64,000 nucleotides of DNA from Lentilactobacillus sp. SPB1-3 (GTDB lineage: Bacteria > Bacillota > Bacilli > Lactobacillales > Lactobacillaceae): NCBI RefSeq assembly GCF_026913205.2, contig NZ_CP168151.1, positions 1,674,001-1,738,000 on the forward strand. The letters run 5' to 3'. The translations under genes were made by a program, and so were the position numbers. Under the pieces are notes generated by a model. The model was not told the origin of the DNA and did not search any database. It worked only from the letters and a program-made list of their open reading frames with translations. How positions within the stretch are numbered: position 1 is the first letter of the stretch; each line of letters opens with the position of its first letter. Shown piece by piece: positions 62,905 through 64,000 of the stretch.

Positions 62905-63315
62905 ATGAAGAAAGTTATCTTATGGGGAACCATTGTCTTAGGTATGTTTGGAATTTTTATGACAAGTAACACGACAGCAAATGCAGCCACTTGGCACGGT
63001 GGTGTACCAACATTTCTTAAGTCAGGATTTTGGAAGTCCAATAAATCAGAAGATTTCTTTATTAAGTTTAGTAACCCCGCCATTTATTTTATTTCTGATG
63101 AAGATAGTGTTGATATTTTTGATGGCGGAACCATAGCAAATCCCAGATACAAAAAAACTGGCAAGAAATATATCATCGATAATAAGAATGCCAAGAAACA
63201 AAATATTATATCAACTATCCGCAGAATTTCTAAAAACAAAGCCATTTACCATATGATTGCAAGAGGCGACGACAATATAACTACTCATATCACTAGAATT
63301 GCCAAGTTACCTTAA
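62905..63315 (+). CDS. Small secreted protein, array member 6
   Basis: A 136-residue paralogue with signal peptide MKKVILWGTIVLGMFGIFMT and mature start TWHGGVPTFLKSGFW. It has FIKFSNPAIYFISDE, RYKKTGKKYIIDNK, STIRRISKNKA and THITRIAKLP. It resembles member 1 most in its signal peptide and ribosome binding site region. It ends the series; a terminator follows. Confidence 0.85.
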   Translation: MKKVILWGTIVLGMFGIFMTSNTTANAATWHGGVPTFLKSGFWKSNKSEDFFIKFSNPAIYFISDEDSVDIFDGGTIANPRYKKTGKKYIIDNKNAKKQNIISTIRRISKNKAIYHMIARGDDNITTHITRIAKLP

Positions 63316-63328
63316 AACTAAACTCACT

Positions 63329-63368
63329 AACCACCATACAATTCTTAGTAATCGTATGGTGGTTTTTT
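63329..63368 (+). terminator. Terminator of array member 6
   Basis: AACCACCATAC and GTATGGTGGTT form the stem with a 14-base loop, followed by TTTTTTG. Confidence 0.9.
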
Positions 63369-63373
63369 GTTAC

Positions 63374-63404
63374 AAAAAAATCACCCAACCAAAGTTGAGT
63401 GATT
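63374..63404 (-). terminator. Terminator of the antiporter-like gene
   Basis: AATCACTCAAC and GTTGGGTGATT on the minus strand form the stem, followed by TTTTTTTG. Confidence 0.88.
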
Positions 63405-63414
63405 AATTATTAGT

Positions 63415-64000
63415 CTAGATTTGTTCTCTGAACATTTCTGAATTTTGAATATATGTGATTTCATCAAATGATATTCGCTGTTGCAATCGTTCGGCAAGAT
63501 CTGAATCAATTTGCTTACTTGATAGTGCTTCTTGAATAAGCTCATATTCCGAATGGAAGGCCCGCATGAACATTTGATAAACGATATCTGGGTCAACATC
63601 CCCACTGTTAACTCGACGGTGACGAGTTCGGTAGAATCGACGAACGAAGTTCACTTCCATCCCGTGATCTGACTCATGATCCTTGAGAAATTCCATCACG
63701 GCGTCAAAGCCGGCTTTTTCAATTGGCAGGATATCTTCACCATGGTTTTTGAACTGTTGACGCCAATAGACTTCTTCCAACTCGATTGGAGCAGTCAAGA
63801 ACGCATCCTGAGCTCTGTGAAGGTCCTTGTACATCTTTCCCATGTGCAAACCAAATCGAATTCTGAGCCAAACGTTCTTCCAGATCTTATTATCAGCTGA
63901 GAAGTTATTCAGTTCCAGGAATTCGAAGTAGTACTTCAATTCATCATCGGTAATCTTGCCATCATCGTGCATCTGTTGGATGGCTTTTCGTTCAACGTCG
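63415..64000 (-). CDS. C-terminal part of a probable Na+/H+ antiporter (CPA1), partial
   Basis: The frame runs off the end of the window; bases above 63972 add DVERKAIQQ before the internal Met. Only the C-terminal 194 residues are visible: a long soluble, helix-rich, charged domain (HDDGKITDDELKYYFEFLE, then FRRFYRTRHRRVNSGDVDP-like segments). It fits the cytoplasmic tail that follows the membrane part of CPA1 antiporters of Gram-positives. The membrane part is outside the window, so the family call is tentative. Confidence 0.5.
   Translation of the reverse strand, partial: DVERKAIQQMHDDGKITDDELKYYFEFLELNNFSADNKIWKNVWLRIRFGLHMGKMYKDLHRAQDAFLTAPIELEEVYWRQQFKNHGEDILPIEKAGFDAVMEFLKDHESDHGMEVNFVRRFYRTRHRRVNSGDVDPDIVYQMFMRAFHSEYELIQEALSSKQIDSDLAERLQQRISFDEITYIQNSEMFREQI

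Overview
The window looks like chromosomal DNA of a low-GC Gram-positive of the family Lactobacillaceae, probably a heterofermentative lineage related to Levilactobacillus, Lentilactobacillus or Secundilactobacillus. The evidence is the S-layer proteins of Lactobacillus brevis SlpA type, the DUF5776-type wall-binding tails, the short GuaB without CBS domains, the T-box leader, and the strong AGGAGG or GGGGGA ribosome binding sites. The genus is inference; no rRNA or tRNA gene was found.

Left part (1-23.9 kb) is mostly housekeeping and metabolism on the minus strand. It holds an AzlCD branched-chain amino acid exporter, an operon of response regulator, histidine kinase and D,D-carboxypeptidase, a glycerate kinase, guaB, and the rsmG-soj-spo0J-DUF951-ychF-DUF1129 operon that often lies near oriC. 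Next come pepT and an oligopeptide-binding lipoprotein behind a T-box leader. A nucleoside operon follows (degenerate phosphopentomutase-like protein, CNT and NCS2 transporters, nucleoside hydrolase) behind a probable CcpA site. An isochorismatase-family pair also has a probable CcpA site. A surface protein with a C-terminal membrane helix and a secreted SGNH hydrolase close this part.

The middle (24-53 kb) is a cell-surface island. Eight S-layer-type paralogues share a conserved wall-binding N-terminus and have unrelated C-termini (24051-33403 and 47018-52880). One orphan, inverted, nearly perfect fragment of the last paralogue lies at 50799-50937. Between the two groups are modular adhesins ending in DUF5776-type tails (L-type lectin protein, LRR/Ig-like protein and a third large surface protein), a processive glycosyltransferase, a zinc-ribbon membrane protein and a ComK-family competence regulator. 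None of these surface proteins shows an LPxTG sorting signal, so attachment to the wall is probably non-covalent.

The right part (53-64 kb) has a ComX/SigH-like sigma factor followed by DUF1659 and DUF2922 genes, a drug-efflux MFS transporter, another LRR/DUF5776-type adhesin with a perfect 9-bp repeat array, and small stress-type genes. It also carries a tandem array of six secreted-protein paralogues (60207-63315), most with a recognisable promoter and terminator of their own. The tail of a probable Na+/H+ antiporter runs off the end.

The best candidates for undescribed biology are the six-gene secreted-protein array, in which a conserved promoter and signal-peptide module carries a variable mature domain; the S-layer paralogue cluster with its silent inverted fragment; the four-unit tandem hairpin array after one S-layer gene; and the ComK plus ComX-like regulator pair close to this surface island.
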